DNA of 64,000 nt from Arcicella rosea (GTDB taxonomy: Bacteria; Bacteroidota; Bacteroidia; Cytophagales; Spirosomataceae). Location: contig NZ_JBEUMS010000019.1 in the NCBI RefSeq assembly GCF_040543805.1, positions 62,001 to 126,000 on the forward strand. Direction: 5' to 3'. The notes under the pieces were generated by a model. The model was not told the origin of the DNA. It searched no databases and saw only the letters and a program-made list of their open reading frames with translations. Positions 51,307 through 59,524 of this stretch are shown here, one piece after another; position 1 is the stretch's first letter, and the number at the start of each line of letters is the position of its first letter. The position numbers and the translations under genes were made by a program.

Positions 51307-51897
51307 TTATTGATTTTCAATATTTTGCAAATTTCGTTCTTGTCCCATTTCTTCTAAATATCGGTAAACAGTAGCTCTACCAACTCCAATAATTCCTGCG
51401 ATTTCGATGGCAGATTTCTTCTGTTTGTATAACATTACTGCCGTTTCTGCCTTTTTCTTGGCTTCTGGACTTAATCCCTTCTTTTTCCCACCCATTCTAC
51501 CCCTTGCCTTGGCTGCCGAAAGTCCCGCTTTGGTGCGTTCACGGATAGTATCTCTTTCAAATTCGGCTAATGAACCAAAAATGTTCAATAATAATCGCCC
51601 TTGAACGGTAGATGTATCAATGGAATCTTTGATAGAGGTAAAATTTACTTTTTTTAATCTAAAAGTTTCTACCAGATTTATCAGCTCTTTTAATGACCGT
51701 GCCAATCGGTCTAACTTCCAAACCATCACGGAATCTCCCTCTCGAAGATTCTCAATCATTTTCATTAATTGAGGGCGTTCTTTACCCGAAGACACTTTTT
51801 CTTGGTAAATCTTCTGACATCCCAATCTTGTCAATTCATCCGTTTGTAAATCTAAATTTTGGTCTTGGGTTGAAACCCTTGCGTAGCCTATAATCAT
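51307..51897 (-). CDS. tnpR: Serine resolvase TnpR of the Tn3-family element
   Basis: A 196-residue serine recombinase of the resolvase/invertase family that would resolve cointegrates at res. The catalytic serine lies in the N-terminal motif IIGYARVSTQDQNLDLQ (S10), with the arginines in VWKLDRLARSLKEL and the helix AEFERDTIRERTKAG. The C-terminal 50 residues are a helix-turn-helix (SAIEIAGIIGVGRATVYRYL). The full length fits TnpR. It is transcribed away from tnpA toward the left end, with the res-like region between the two genes. It looks intact, unlike the transposase. Confidence 0.9.
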   Translation of the reverse strand: MIIGYARVSTQDQNLDLQTDELTRLGCQKIYQEKVSSGKERPQLMKMIENLREGDSVMVWKLDRLARSLKELINLVETFRLKKVNFTSIKDSIDTSTVQGRLLLNIFGSLAEFERDTIRERTKAGLSAAKARGRMGGKKKGLSPEAKKKAETAVMLYKQKKSAIEIAGIIGVGRATVYRYLEEMGQERNLQNIENQ

Positions 51898-52075
51898 TTC
51901 GGTTTATCGTTAAGCTTGTCTCATTAACTCATCAATATTTTACTTATCTAATTTTGTTTTACAAGATAGCAATTTGAGACGGCATAATAGCGTATTTTTG
52001 TATTTTTATCATTGCTTGTCTCACTCTCATAGAATGCTCGTTTTGTGAGACCCGTTTTAAAATCATTTTAACTTT
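51898..52075. promoter_or_regulatory. Res-like region and divergent promoters of tnpR and tnpA
   Basis: Two copies of GCTTGTCTCA lie exactly 100 bp apart (51914 and 52014). Inverted copies of the GTCTCA core occur at 51973-51980 and 52043-52051, giving several dyads (for example TGTCTCAC at 52017 with GTGAGAC at 52045). This spacing is as expected for resolvase subsites. The recombination point cannot be placed by eye. Confidence 0.6.
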
Positions 52076-52792
52076 ATGAGTCGGATTAAACTTTTGCAAC
52101 CCAAAGAAGTAATTTTATTCAACCAAGCCCCCTTGCTTAATTTAGATGAAAAATCTTATTTCTTTTCCTTGCCATCGCCTTTCGATGAAGAGTTCAAAGA
52201 GCTCAGAGATGGATATGCAAAAATTGGATTTATTTTACAATTAGGGTATTTCAAATATTCGGGTCGATTTTATGGGGCAAATCAGTTTCACAAATCTGAT
52301 ATTGAATTCGTAATTAAGCAATTGGGTTGGAAAGATTGGGAAAATAAAGTTGCTATTTTTCAAGACAATTATAGTTATCAGGCATCCTATAAACACCGAT
52401 TGAAAATCTTAGCTTTATCAGGCTGGTCTTCTTTTGAAGAAAAACAAACGGAATTCAATCATCGGATTCGTTTGTTGATTGACCAGCAATTATTACCCCG
52501 AAAAGTTCTCTGGAAATCTCAGGAATACTTATTCAATAATCGAATAGAATCCCCCTCTTATGATACTTATCGAAGGACTATCTCTCAAGCTCTCATTGAT
52601 TCATCGGAAGAGATTTCGGCAACGCTATTCAAACACCTTTCAGACCAAGATAGAGGAGTTTTGGATTTATTCATCCTTCGTGATAAAAGTTATCAAAAAA
52701 CAGAAATAGCTTCTTTCAGAACGGTTATCCAGTCCCTAAGACCTTCGGATATAAAAGAAAATGTGGTTATTTTCAAAACCTTAAAAGACTGA
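52076..52792 (+). CDS. tnpA: Tn3-family transposase TnpA, N-terminal part, cut by an in-frame TGA
   Basis: The first 238 codons of a Tn3-type transposase, containing the DUF4158 domain with SLPSPFDEEFKELRDGYAKIG and LQLGYFKYSGRFY. The frame stops at a TGA (52790-52792) and continues in the same frame without any shift as LVRLDS and then the second part. Joining the two gives about 1035 residues, a normal TnpA length. Relatives commonly have a tryptophan-like codon (TGG) at this point, so a single G-to-A change is the simplest cause. The truncated product alone lacks the DDE catalytic core and cannot transpose. Confidence 0.82.
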   Translation: MSRIKLLQPKEVILFNQAPLLNLDEKSYFFSLPSPFDEEFKELRDGYAKIGFILQLGYFKYSGRFYGANQFHKSDIEFVIKQLGWKDWENKVAIFQDNYSYQASYKHRLKILALSGWSSFEEKQTEFNHRIRLLIDQQLLPRKVLWKSQEYLFNNRIESPSYDTYRRTISQALIDSSEEISATLFKHLSDQDRGVLDLFILRDKSYQKTEIASFRTVIQSLRPSDIKENVVIFKTLKD

Positions 52793-52810
52793 TTAGTAAG
52801 GCTTGATTCT

Positions 52811-55183
52811 TTGGTAAAAAAATTAAACTTGACGGATGTTGTCATTGATTATCACGCCCATTGGGCAAGTATTGCTGATACCCAAAAGTTAGTGGCCCAC
52901 TCAGATAAATACTTATTTTTACTTTGTTTTCTTATCCATCAAGTCAGAATTAGGAACGATTATTTCATGGACACTATCCTCCAATGTGTTAATTCAGCCA
53001 AGAAATATTCGGAAAGATTGGAGGTGAAAGATTATTTCGAGAATCGCAAACAGCGAACAAAAGCTATGAAATTATTGGTGGATTCTCGTAAGGATTATAA
53101 GCAACAAGTTGAAGCCATCAAGACCATAGTCAAAAGTCCCCATGATGCTCAACAAAAAGTAGATTTCATCGAAGACCTCTTTGAAATTGATACAGATTTA
53201 CAGCCCGAAGATGAAGCGTTAGTAGCTTTAATTGAAGCTGAGTTAACCAAAAGTAAGGAAAAGACTTTCCATGATATTTGGGAAAAACGTAGTATTTGGT
53301 TGTCAAATAGGGTGGCTGAGATTATTCAACATTTACCCTTTAATGCTGAAACAACCGACCCCATTTTGTTTCAAGCGATTACCCATTTCCAAAGCAATAA
53401 AGGGAAATTAACCAAACCGCCCAAAGATATTTCGTGGCTCTCAAATGCAGAACAAGATGCTCTCACTACCTATGATACAGACACTCAAAAAGAAAAATTC
53501 AAGGTAAAACTGTACAAAATGTTCTTCTTCCAAGCTCTCGAAAATGGCATTAAATCAGGGGAGGTATTTCCTGTATATTCGTATCGGTATCGGAGTTTAG
53601 AGGAATATTTAATTGACAAAGAATATTTCCAACTCAACCGAAAGCAACTCTTACAGGATGCAGACCTAAGTACTTGGAGCGACCCAAAGGTAGTCATAGA
53701 ATCCCTTGCATTGGAATTAGATACTCTTTTTCATGAGGTAAATCAAAAGATTAATAAAGGGGAAAATCCTTATTTTAGCATCAATAAGAAAGGGAAACCT
53801 TACATAGAAACGCCCAAAGTTGAAAAACCAGATACGCAACTTATCTCTAATTATTTTACACCCGTTCGGTTTGTGGCGGTTTCAACGCTTTTATCGGAAG
53901 TTGAAAAAGTTAGCCCTTTTTTGAATATATTTGGTTATCAAGGCAAAATACAAGAGAAGTTTCGTCCCAGTGATGAAACATTTTTTGCCACCTTGATTGC
54001 CCAAGGATGTAATGTTGGCATTGATAAAATGGAAAGAATTGCCAAGGGAATACAGGGACATAGCTTGAAACATATTGCCGATTGGTATCTCAATCAAGAA
54101 GCCTTACAAGACGTGAATGATGCCATTATTAAGTTTAAGAATACATTATCCTTACCAGATATTCATAGGAGGGAATCTGATAAAATTCATACTGCCAGCG
54201 ATGGGCAAAAAATATTAGTCAAACGAGATTCTTTAAATGCCTCTTACTCCTACAAATATCCTGGCTTTACCAAGGCATCAGTAATCAATACGGCTATTGA
54301 CGAGCGAATGAGTGTTTTTAAAATCAATGTTATTAGTGCTTCGGAACGAGAACACATCAACGTGGTAGAGATGCACTTAGGAAATCCAGTTATCAAAGCC
54401 GACACGCATTCAACTGATACACACGGCTCATCTGATATTGTTTTTGGGATGATGTATTTTTTGAATGTGTTCAATGCTCCAAGATTAATGGATTTACCCG
54501 ATAGAGTGCTTTACAGTTTTGAACCATTCAAGAAATATGCAGCACTTGACTACCAACTTCTACCAACAAAATATCTTGATAAAGATGAAATAATAGATTC
54601 GTGGGATGATATATTGAGACTGATGGTATCGTTAAAATTAGGTAAGACTACTGCCTATCAAGTATTCAAACGGTTAAACTCCTACGCCAAACAAAACCCT
54701 TTGGAAGCCGCTTTCAAAGAATTTGGGCGAATTATTCAAACCATTTTTATTCTCAAATACTACGATGATTTAGCCTTACGACAGGCAATTGAGAAACAAT
54801 TGAGCCACGTAGAATTAATGAATCGTTTTTCAAAGGTGGTCTTCTTTGGACAAAATCAAGAGTTTCAGGCTGCAACCAAAGAGGAACAAGAACGCATTAT
54901 TTTGTGCCGAAGTATCATTCAAAATGCTATTGTGCTGTGGAACTATCTGTATTTATCAGATTTACTCTCAAAAGTGGAGCAGCAGGAAGAAATTGAGGAG
55001 ATAATAGTAACGGTTAGGAATTCAACCGCTCTTACTTGGAAGCATATCAACTTTATTGGGGAGTATGACTTTACTAACTTATTAAATGACAAGGAGTTAC
55101 GATTTGATATGGCAAAATTGAAGGCTTGGAAATATCAAAAACCATTAGAAATAAAATTGCCTCAAAATATTGATAATCAGTAG
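52811..55183 (+). CDS. tnpA: Tn3-family transposase TnpA, C-terminal part with DDE core
   Basis: The remaining 790 codons of TnpA, in the same frame as the first part. It begins at a TTG and has NLTDVVIDYHAHWASIADT at its start. Further on are the Tn3-type segments FKINVISASEREHINVVEMH and TDTHGSSDIVFGMMYFLN, which carry the Asp and His residues of the DDE domain, and LDYQLLPTKYLDKDEIIDSW. It ends 7 bp before the right inverted repeat. If it is expressed from the internal TTG it would lack the N-terminal DNA-binding region. Readthrough of the TGA is possible but unproven. Confidence 0.85.
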   Translation: MVKKLNLTDVVIDYHAHWASIADTQKLVAHSDKYLFLLCFLIHQVRIRNDYFMDTILQCVNSAKKYSERLEVKDYFENRKQRTKAMKLLVDSRKDYKQQVEAIKTIVKSPHDAQQKVDFIEDLFEIDTDLQPEDEALVALIEAELTKSKEKTFHDIWEKRSIWLSNRVAEIIQHLPFNAETTDPILFQAITHFQSNKGKLTKPPKDISWLSNAEQDALTTYDTDTQKEKFKVKLYKMFFFQALENGIKSGEVFPVYSYRYRSLEEYLIDKEYFQLNRKQLLQDADLSTWSDPKVVIESLALELDTLFHEVNQKINKGENPYFSINKKGKPYIETPKVEKPDTQLISNYFTPVRFVAVSTLLSEVEKVSPFLNIFGYQGKIQEKFRPSDETFFATLIAQGCNVGIDKMERIAKGIQGHSLKHIADWYLNQEALQDVNDAIIKFKNTLSLPDIHRRESDKIHTASDGQKILVKRDSLNASYSYKYPGFTKASVINTAIDERMSVFKINVISASEREHINVVEMHLGNPVIKADTHSTDTHGSSDIVFGMMYFLNVFNAPRLMDLPDRVLYSFEPFKKYAALDYQLLPTKYLDKDEIIDSWDDILRLMVSLKLGKTTAYQVFKRLNSYAKQNPLEAAFKEFGRIIQTIFILKYYDDLALRQAIEKQLSHVELMNRFSKVVFFGQNQEFQAATKEEQERIILCRSIIQNAIVLWNYLYLSDLLSKVEQQEEIEEIIVTVRNSTALTWKHINFIGEYDFTNLLNDKELRFDMAKLKAWKYQKPLEIKLPQNIDNQ

Positions 55184-55189
55184 GTTATA

Positions 55190-55231
55190 AGACTTAGTTT
55201 AGATTTGGCCCAAATGGTGATTCCAGCCCGA
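55190..55231. repeat. Right terminal inverted repeat of the Tn3-family element
   Basis: Perfect 42-bp inverted copy of 51259-51300. It starts 7 bp after the tnpA stop codon. Confidence 0.92.
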
Positions 55232-55436
55232 TGTTGACATTGTAGGGTTGCTCCAAATAGTCTCTATGCAATCGCTTTGGATGCAAGGCCTTCAAGTTGT
55301 ATGGGCTTTAACTTTATCGCATTACATTCATTGCTATAGTACTGAAGAAAATTAAAAAGTCAAGATGACTTCAATATTAACTACTCTAGTTACCTTAGTT
55401 TAATTTTATAATAAACTAACTAATAATTTGTATTCT
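55232..55436. other. Intergenic stretch right of the transposon
   Basis: No gene is visible between the right end of the transposon and the Dabb gene. The sequence has no repeat that matches the other flank. A promoter for the Dabb gene should lie here, but no TAnnTTTG match was found near its start. Confidence 0.3.
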
Positions 55437-55817
55437 ATGCTCATCAAAATCATCGCCATTGCAGGCTGTTTGACTTGGACAAAAGGCCCAGAACCTACAT
55501 CAAAAGCAATTCCAAGCAAAGGACTACTACGCCATGTAGTTGTGGTAACTTTCAAAACTAATACTTCTATTGACTTGATTCGAAAAGTTGATATTTCATT
55601 CAAGAATTTATCTAAATTGTCCATGGTAAAAGGTTATGAATGGGGAATTGTTAAAGATGACAAAAACACAAAAAAAGTAAAACATGTTTATGTCACTACT
55701 TTCGAAGGCCAGAAAGAAGAAGATGCTTATGGTAAGTCGCCAGAACACCAAAAACATATTAAACTAGGTGCTGAGAATATCGAGTCTGTAGAATCTATAG
55801 ACTATTTCTTGCCATAA
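55437..55817 (+). CDS. Dabb-family (stress-responsive A/B barrel) protein
   Basis: A 126-residue protein with a Dabb domain, a dimeric alpha-beta barrel of about 95 residues. The conserved opening LRHVVVVTFK, the middle segment MVKGYEWGIV, and the AYGKSPEHQKHIKLG region are all typical. An upstream TTG at 55428 could start three codons earlier, but ATG 55437 is preferred. The N-terminal extension has a short hydrophobic stretch with IIAIAGC, which looks like a lipobox and suggests export. The function of Dabb proteins is unclear; some respond to stress. It precedes the convergent Ric gene. Confidence 0.7.
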   Translation: MLIKIIAIAGCLTWTKGPEPTSKAIPSKGLLRHVVVVTFKTNTSIDLIRKVDISFKNLSKLSMVKGYEWGIVKDDKNTKKVKHVYVTTFEGQKEEDAYGKSPEHQKHIKLGAENIESVESIDYFLP

Positions 55818-55836
55818 CTATTTTGATAGCATAATA

Positions 55837-55879
55837 ATACTCTCCATCATAACGACTTAATGTTTATGATGGAGGGTAT
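55837..55879. terminator. Stem-loop after the Dabb gene
   Basis: A perfect 11-bp stem (CTCCATCATAA at 55842-55852, TTATGATGGAG at 55864-55874) extends by further pairs on the outside. It lies 24 bp past the stop codon between convergent genes. Confidence 0.65.
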
Positions 55880-56068
55880 CATTATTAATTACTAACACGT
55901 AAGTAGGAAGACGTTATTAGTTAATCGTATATTGGTTATTTAAGGTATTCATAATCAAAAGGTTATATTCAAATTACACCTCAGATATACTATTAATTTA
56001 ATCTTTCCTATTACTTACATTGAATTATATACTAGGCTGCAAAAGCAATACTAAAACTGACTTTTTCA

Positions 56069-56800
56069 TTAATTTTCTAATATTGTTTTTTCGAGTGCTG
56101 TCAGTTTGGGAAATAAAATATTGTTTTCTAAATGTACATGTTGCGTCAAATCACTATCTAATTCTTCTAATTTGGATAGCATTACAATATGCGAATTACA
56201 GGCGTCTTCGGGAGGAGTATAATTATTGGTAATATCTCGTAGTCTGAACAATAACTCTCCCGCTTCTTCGTGCTCGCTATTCATCATACTGATTGGATTT
56301 TTGACCGTACGAAAAAATGGAGGAGATACATGGGCATGCTCCTCAGAGGCAGTTACGAGTGACTTGCCATAAGGAAATATTACATTTTCCTCTTTAGGCA
56401 AATGCGATAATAAATCTTCTTCAAGTATCTTATAAACTGTAGCTAATTCTGTCAGATAAGCATATTTATCCTTATGTTTGGTATAGACTTTTTCTACAAA
56501 ATATCTGATTTCGGGTAAATTTTTATACAAAAATTGATGATGTACATTGTAGATATAATCAATCAAAAAATCTAGTTTTAAGTTATTAAAATCTAAAGAC
56601 TTGTCTCCTGTATTAGATAGCAACTCTATTTCTTCCCAAATTTCTGCTGGATTTTGCTTCTTCTTCTTACATTCTTCAGTAAAGCTCTTATTGCCCCCAC
56701 AGCAAAAATCAATATTTAGCTTTCTAAATACACTTGCTGCTTTGGGGTTATGGGCTACTATTTCGCCTACAGTTTTAGTATCAAAATTTATCGTTTCCAT
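56069..56800 (-). CDS. ric: Ric (ScdA/YtfE) iron-sulfur cluster repair protein
   Basis: A 243-residue di-iron protein that repairs iron-sulfur clusters damaged by nitric oxide or peroxide. The N-terminal domain (ScdA_N) carries the conserved CCGG in FRKLNIDFCCGGNKSF. The hemerythrin-like domain has HHQFLYKNLPEI, LLSHLPKEENVIFP, MMNSEHEEAGELL and DLTQHVHLENNILFP, which give the histidine and glutamate ligands of the diiron site. Ric is usually induced by NO through FNR-type or NsrR-type regulators. Here it is divergent from the N2O reductase genes and shares a repeated dyad with them, which fits a denitrifying life style. Confidence 0.9.
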   Translation of the reverse strand: METINFDTKTVGEIVAHNPKAASVFRKLNIDFCCGGNKSFTEECKKKKQNPAEIWEEIELLSNTGDKSLDFNNLKLDFLIDYIYNVHHQFLYKNLPEIRYFVEKVYTKHKDKYAYLTELATVYKILEEDLLSHLPKEENVIFPYGKSLVTASEEHAHVSPPFFRTVKNPISMMNSEHEEAGELLFRLRDITNNYTPPEDACNSHIVMLSKLEELDSDLTQHVHLENNILFPKLTALEKTILEN

Positions 56801-56970
56801 AAAGTATTTGAGTTAAAATTTTCTACAAAAATAAAAGACTTTTTTATCTTCTATTATGACTAATATCAAAATAAGAACTAATAAAAATCAGAATTTATCT
56901 TATGAGGCCTATATAGATTTGCACAATAAAAGACTTTTTTATCTTTTATTTAATCTTAATTACTTACCGA
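56801..56970. promoter_or_regulatory. Divergent promoter region of ric and nos genes with a duplicated dyad
   Basis: An identical 21-bp sequence occurs in direct orientation at 56830-56850 and 56925-56945. It contains the dyad AAAAGA-N8-TCTTTT, complete in the second copy. One copy lies 30 bp before the ric start and the other 25 bp before the cytochrome c start. On the minus strand TATTTTTG (56833-56826) is an exact TAnnTTTG -7 element for ric. The dyads are likely binding sites of a shared regulator. Confidence 0.55.
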
Positions 56971-57426
56971 ATGAAGACATCATTATTAACTATCGCAATT
57001 GTGACTTTGACGCTCTGGGGATGCGGTGGCGCCAGTCAACGTGCCGAAAAACCCGAAACCAGTGATTCGGTACTTCAACAGCAAGAAGAAGTCCATGGTA
57101 CAGAAGTAAAAGAAATAGCTCTGACAAACCCGCTCAGTCAGCTAATGGTAGACGAAGGTCAAAAAATCTATGATATGAAGTGCTCTTCGTGTCATAAACT
57201 AACTGATGAGCGTTTGGTTGGCCCAGGCTGGTTGGGAGTTACCAAAAGACGTAAGCCTACTTGGATTATCAATATGATTACCAATGTAGACATGATGTTA
57301 GAGAAAGATACCGAGGCTCAAAAGCTGTTAGAGCAATGTTTGGTACGTATGCCTAACCAAAATATAACTGAAAAAGAGGCAAGAAGTGTATTGGAATTGA
57401 TGCGTAAAAATGATGGCGAAAAATAA
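56971..57426 (+). CDS. Cytochrome c lipoprotein of the nos cluster
   Basis: A 151-residue exported lipoprotein with lipobox LTLWGCGG (cysteine at about residue 18). The class I c-type haem motif is CSSCH at residues 71-75 and the distal methionine is in LVRMPNQNI, as usual in small monohaem cytochromes. It is likely to pass electrons to N2O reductase. Clade II nos clusters of Bacteroidota commonly start with such a cytochrome. It ends where nosZ begins (14 to 30 bp apart, depending on start), so both genes share a transcript. Confidence 0.85.
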   Translation: MKTSLLTIAIVTLTLWGCGGASQRAEKPETSDSVLQQQEEVHGTEVKEIALTNPLSQLMVDEGQKIYDMKCSSCHKLTDERLVGPGWLGVTKRRKPTWIINMITNVDMMLEKDTEAQKLLEQCLVRMPNQNITEKEARSVLELMRKNDGEK

Positions 57427-57439
57427 AAACATTTTTAAT

Positions 57440-59449
57440 ATGAACTTAAAGTCTATTATAGGAGGAGTTGCAGTAGGTATTATTGCAGTTGCTCAAATCA
57501 GCTGTAAACCCAACAACAAAGGAGGTGTCAGTGGCAGTTCTGAACTAGCAGGCGACGCAGCTCAAAAAGTATATGTGGCGCCAGGCACACACGATGAGTT
57601 TTATAATATCGTTTCGGGAGGTTTTAATGGACAAATTTCTATTATAGGGCTTCCTTCAGGACGCACACTTAGAGTTATTCCGGTATTTTCGCAAAGCCCA
57701 GAAAATGGTTATGGTTTTAGTGAAGAAACCAAACCTATGCTCAACACCTCACATGGATTTGTACCTTGGGACGACTCGCACCATATTGCCCTATCCACTA
57801 CCAACAGTATTCACGACGGTCGTTGGGCATTTATTAATGGCAATAATACTCCAAGAATAGCCCGAATCAGTCTAAAAACGTTTAGAACTGAAGAAATCAT
57901 AGAATTGCCTAACTCAGGCGGTAATCACTCTTCGCCATTTATTACCGCCAATACCGAATATGCTGTTGCAGGTACTCGTTTTTCGGTACCACCCGACGAC
58001 AAGGCTGATGTACCAATTAGTTCTTTCAAGAAAAACTTCAAGGGTTATATCAGTTTTGTAAGTATTGATAAAAATACAGGTCGCATGGGCATCAAGTTTC
58101 AGCTCAAAACACCTGGCGTAAGCTTCGACTTGGCTCGTGCTGGTAAAGGGAAGTCGGCAGATTGGTTTTTCTTTTCTACCTATAATACTGAGCAAGCCAA
58201 CTCGCTTTTGGAGGTAAATGCTTCACAAAAAGACAAAGATTTTATTCTGGCGGTCAATTGGAAAAAAGCTGAACAATACCTAGCACAAGGAAAAGGGAAA
58301 AAAGAAGCTGCTAAATATGCACATAATGTGTATAGCGACAAAGTACATTCGGCAACATCAACCATTATGACAAAAGTAATGACGCTTGACCCCAAAGAAT
58401 GTCCAGATATGCTTTATTTTATTCCATGTCCTAAGTCGCCACATGGTTGTGATGTAGACCCAACAGGACAATACATTGTTGGATCGGGCAAATTGGCTGC
58501 GGTAATTCCTGTTTTTTCATTTGATAAAATGCAAAAAGCCATTGCAGCAAAAACTTTTGATGGAAACTTTGACGGAATCCCTGTACTCAAATACGATGCA
58601 GTGTTGCACGGAGAAGTACAAAAACCAGGTTTAGGACCACTTCACACGGAATTTGATGGAAAAGGCAATGCCATTACCTCGTTTTTTGTATCGTCTGAAC
58701 TTGTTCGTTGGAATATCGAAAAGCTAGAAGTTATCGACCGTGTACCAACTTATTATTCTGTTGGACACTTGAGTATTCCTGGAGGACCAACAGCCAAACC
58801 TTGGGGTAAATATGTAGTAGCTTATAACAAAATCACAAAAGACCGTTATTTGCCAACAGGCCCTGAACTAGCGCAATCGGCTCAGTTATATGATATATCG
58901 GGAGATAAAATGAAGTTATTACTCGATTTCCCAACCACAGGAGAGCCACACTATGCCGAATCTATACCTGCTAGTTTGATTGAGAAAAACTCAACCAAAA
59001 TTTTCAAAATAGAAGAAAATGCACACCCATATGCTGCCAAAGGCGAAAAAGAAGCTAAAGTAGTACGCAAAGGTAATGAGGTACACGTGTACATGACTGC
59101 CATTCGTTCGCACTTTACTCCTGACAATATCGAAGGTGTAAAAATGGGAGATGTAGTGTATTTCCATGTAACCAACCTTGAACAAGATTGGGATGTGCCA
59201 CATGGCTTTGCTATCAGAGGAGCACTCAATGCTGAGCTATTGATTATGCCTGGCGAAACCCAAACCCTCAAATGGATTCCTACCAAAGTAGGTGTAACCC
59301 CAATGTATTGTACTGATTTTTGTTCGGCATTGCACCAAGAAATGCAAGGATACGTAAGAGTCTCTCCCGCAGGAAGTAACGTGCCATTAACATGGGGTAC
59401 TGGCAAAAATCCTGTTGCTGAGGCTGAACAAAAAGTAGCTAAAAAATAG
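57440..59449 (+). CDS. nosZ: Nitrous oxide reductase NosZ (clade II, Sec-type)
   Basis: The copper enzyme that reduces N2O to N2 (669 residues from ATG 57440; a start at 57410 is also open). The signal (LKSIIGGVAVGIIAVAQISC) lacks the twin-arginine motif, and this marks the clade II type. The seven-bladed propeller that holds the CuZ site includes TSHGFVPWDDSHHIALS and KSPHGCDVDPTGQYIVGSG. The CuA domain has its ligands in CTDFCSALHQEM (C624, C628, H632, M635). All expected residues visible to me are present. It is followed by a stem-loop and by nos accessory genes. Confidence 0.93.
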   Translation: MNLKSIIGGVAVGIIAVAQISCKPNNKGGVSGSSELAGDAAQKVYVAPGTHDEFYNIVSGGFNGQISIIGLPSGRTLRVIPVFSQSPENGYGFSEETKPMLNTSHGFVPWDDSHHIALSTTNSIHDGRWAFINGNNTPRIARISLKTFRTEEIIELPNSGGNHSSPFITANTEYAVAGTRFSVPPDDKADVPISSFKKNFKGYISFVSIDKNTGRMGIKFQLKTPGVSFDLARAGKGKSADWFFFSTYNTEQANSLLEVNASQKDKDFILAVNWKKAEQYLAQGKGKKEAAKYAHNVYSDKVHSATSTIMTKVMTLDPKECPDMLYFIPCPKSPHGCDVDPTGQYIVGSGKLAAVIPVFSFDKMQKAIAAKTFDGNFDGIPVLKYDAVLHGEVQKPGLGPLHTEFDGKGNAITSFFVSSELVRWNIEKLEVIDRVPTYYSVGHLSIPGGPTAKPWGKYVVAYNKITKDRYLPTGPELAQSAQLYDISGDKMKLLLDFPTTGEPHYAESIPASLIEKNSTKIFKIEENAHPYAAKGEKEAKVVRKGNEVHVYMTAIRSHFTPDNIEGVKMGDVVYFHVTNLEQDWDVPHGFAIRGALNAELLIMPGETQTLKWIPTKVGVTPMYCTDFCSALHQEMQGYVRVSPAGSNVPLTWGTGKNPVAEAEQKVAKK

Positions 59450-59478
59450 CAAGCGCCAATTCACTTTGTAAAATAACT

Positions 59479-59508
59479 AGTCTATGAGCTGTAATAGGCT
59501 CATAGACT
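59479..59508. terminator. Stem-loop downstream of nosZ
   Basis: A perfect 11-bp stem (AGTCTATGAGC and GCTCATAGACT) with an 8-bp loop lies 30 bp after nosZ. No T-run follows, so it may mark partial termination or protect the nosZ message; the accessory genes continue on the same strand. Confidence 0.5.
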
Positions 59509-59524
59509 TCAAAATCATCAAAAA

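Larger units (their letters stand above)
51259..55231. mobile_element. Tn3-family transposon with 42-bp perfect terminal inverted repeats
   Basis: The element is 3973 bp long. Its ends are 42-bp perfect inverted repeats (51259-51300 and 55190-55231), which begin TCGGGCTGGAATCACC and run to AAGTCT. Inside are the resolvase gene, a res-like region and the split transposase gene in the divergent Tn3 layout. No 5-bp target duplication is visible at either side: the flanks are ACACAG and TGTTGA. The element carries no resistance cargo. The transposase gene contains an in-frame stop, so the element is probably immobile unless helped. Confidence 0.9.

Noticed and set aside
56856..57065. 69-codon plus-strand frame before nosZ
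   Set aside because: It runs through the repeat with the shared dyad and the start of the cytochrome c gene in another frame; the cytochrome frame is clearly real.
57410..57530. Twin-arginine signal in NosZ
   Set aside because: No RR motif is present in the N-terminus; the sequence looks like a Sec-type signal, as in clade II NosZ.
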